DNA of 45,111 nt from Lachnospiraceae bacterium (GTDB lineage Bacteria > Bacillota > Clostridia > Lachnospirales > Lachnospiraceae). Position numbers and translations under genes: made by a program. The notes beneath the pieces are model-generated. The model saw nothing but the letters and a program-made list of their open reading frames with translations, ran no database searches and had not been told where the DNA came from. This document shows positions 44,906-45,111 of this stretch, one piece after another. The stretch's first letter is position 1; every line of letters begins with the position of its first letter. The DNA lies in NCBI GenBank assembly GCA_024698485.1, contig JAILRC010000055.1, forward strand, positions 1-45,111, given 5' to 3'.

Positions 44906-45111
44906 ATGGCAAGAATTAAAGGCGGAATGAACGCTAAACAGAAGCATAATAAAGTATTAAAGCTCGCTAAGGGCTACAGAGGCGCTCGCAGCAAGCAGTA
45001 CAGAGTTGCTAAGCAGTCTGTTATGAGAGCACTCACATCTGCATATGCAGGCAGAAAGCAGAAGAAGAGACAGTTCAGAACACTCTGGATCGCTCGTATC
45101 AATGCAGCAGC
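44906..45111 (+). CDS. rplT: ribosomal protein L20, 3'-truncated by window edge
   Basis: The start [26 protein letters not shown] and the [17 protein letters not shown] and [19 protein letters not shown] segments identify L20, an early assembly protein of the 50S subunit and the autoregulator of this operon in Firmicutes. ATGGAGGAAAAAT precedes the ATG. About 68 of roughly 118 residues are in the window. Confidence 0.97.
   Translation, partial: MARIKGGMNAKQKHNKVLKLAKGYRGARSKQYRVAKQSVMRALTSAYAGRKQKKRQFRTLWIARINAA

Overview
The window looks like a chromosomal segment of an anaerobic, low-to-mid G+C Gram-positive bacterium of the Clostridia, most likely a Lachnospiraceae relative. The inference rests on gene content and order: a CIRCE-controlled groESL, an infC-rpmI-rplT operon with an attenuator leader and an ATT start, ispF-cysS-mrnC-rlmB, [FeFe]-hydrogenase maturases hydE/hydG with a TM1266-type regulator, DUF2225/DUF6062/DUF6106 proteins, a type-2 PyrF, and strong AGGAGG ribosome-binding sites throughout. 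No phage, transposase or CRISPR array is visible; most of the window is a housekeeping chromosome with several accessory islands.

Layout. 1-2.7 kb: three GNAT-type acetyltransferase genes (the first cut by the window edge), two of them joined to membrane segments, plus a multi-pass membrane protein. 2.7-3.25 kb: a gene-free stretch filled with inverted TTTGACC/GGTCAAA motifs. 3.25-7.9 kb: a LacZ-type beta-galactosidase convergent with an isolated FliK-like gene that has a sigma-D (flagellar) type promoter. 7.9-10.6 kb: tRNA-Gly, then a LytS-like histidine kinase translationally coupled to a DUF3810 membrane zincin. 10.7-14.9 kb: DUF2225-DUF6062 Cys-rich pair, groES-groEL, DUF6106. 15-21.5 kb: guaB, PilZ, M16 peptidase, era, recO. 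21.6-23.2 kb: amidohydrolase and polysaccharide deacetylase. 23.2-23.6 kb: a split tRNA-like remnant, a terminator, tRNA-Met and tRNA-Val. 23.7-28.1 kb: a protein with a FliM/FliY-like N-terminal peptide, an HMA domain protein, then ispF (with a Cys-rich tail), cysS, mrnC, rlmB. 28.1-28.65 kb: tRNA-Thr and a mosaic of strongly folding repeats. 28.65-31 kb: a leftward operon (DUF2975, small HTH regulator, exported protein) with two palindromes over its promoter. 31-33.85 kb: the hydrogenase-maturation operon behind an attenuator-like leader. 33.9-34.3 kb: an array of 73-bp palindromic tandem repeats. 34.4-40.9 kb: a tightly packed operon of amidase-like, TruA-like, pyrC, pyrF, AsnB-like, greA and a headless histidine-kinase ATPase domain. 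41-43.8 kb: a chemoreceptor and a DegV protein. 43.9 kb to the end: the infC-rpmI-rplT operon, with rplT cut by the window edge.

The most unusual points are these. In the 34.4-40.9 kb operon three successive enzyme-like proteins lack or alter canonical catalytic residues: the amidase has His-to-Gln and Glu-to-Gln, TruA has Asp-to-Glu, and the AsnB-like protein has no N-terminal Cys glutaminase nucleophile. A kinase ATPase fragment starts on the greA stop codon. The hydE/hydG leader has a promoter, a hairpin, an intrinsic terminator and a visible competing antiterminator. Three intergenic regions hold unrelated families of palindromic repeats. Motility and c-di-GMP parts (FliK-like, FliM-peptide protein, PilZ, MCP) are scattered among housekeeping operons.
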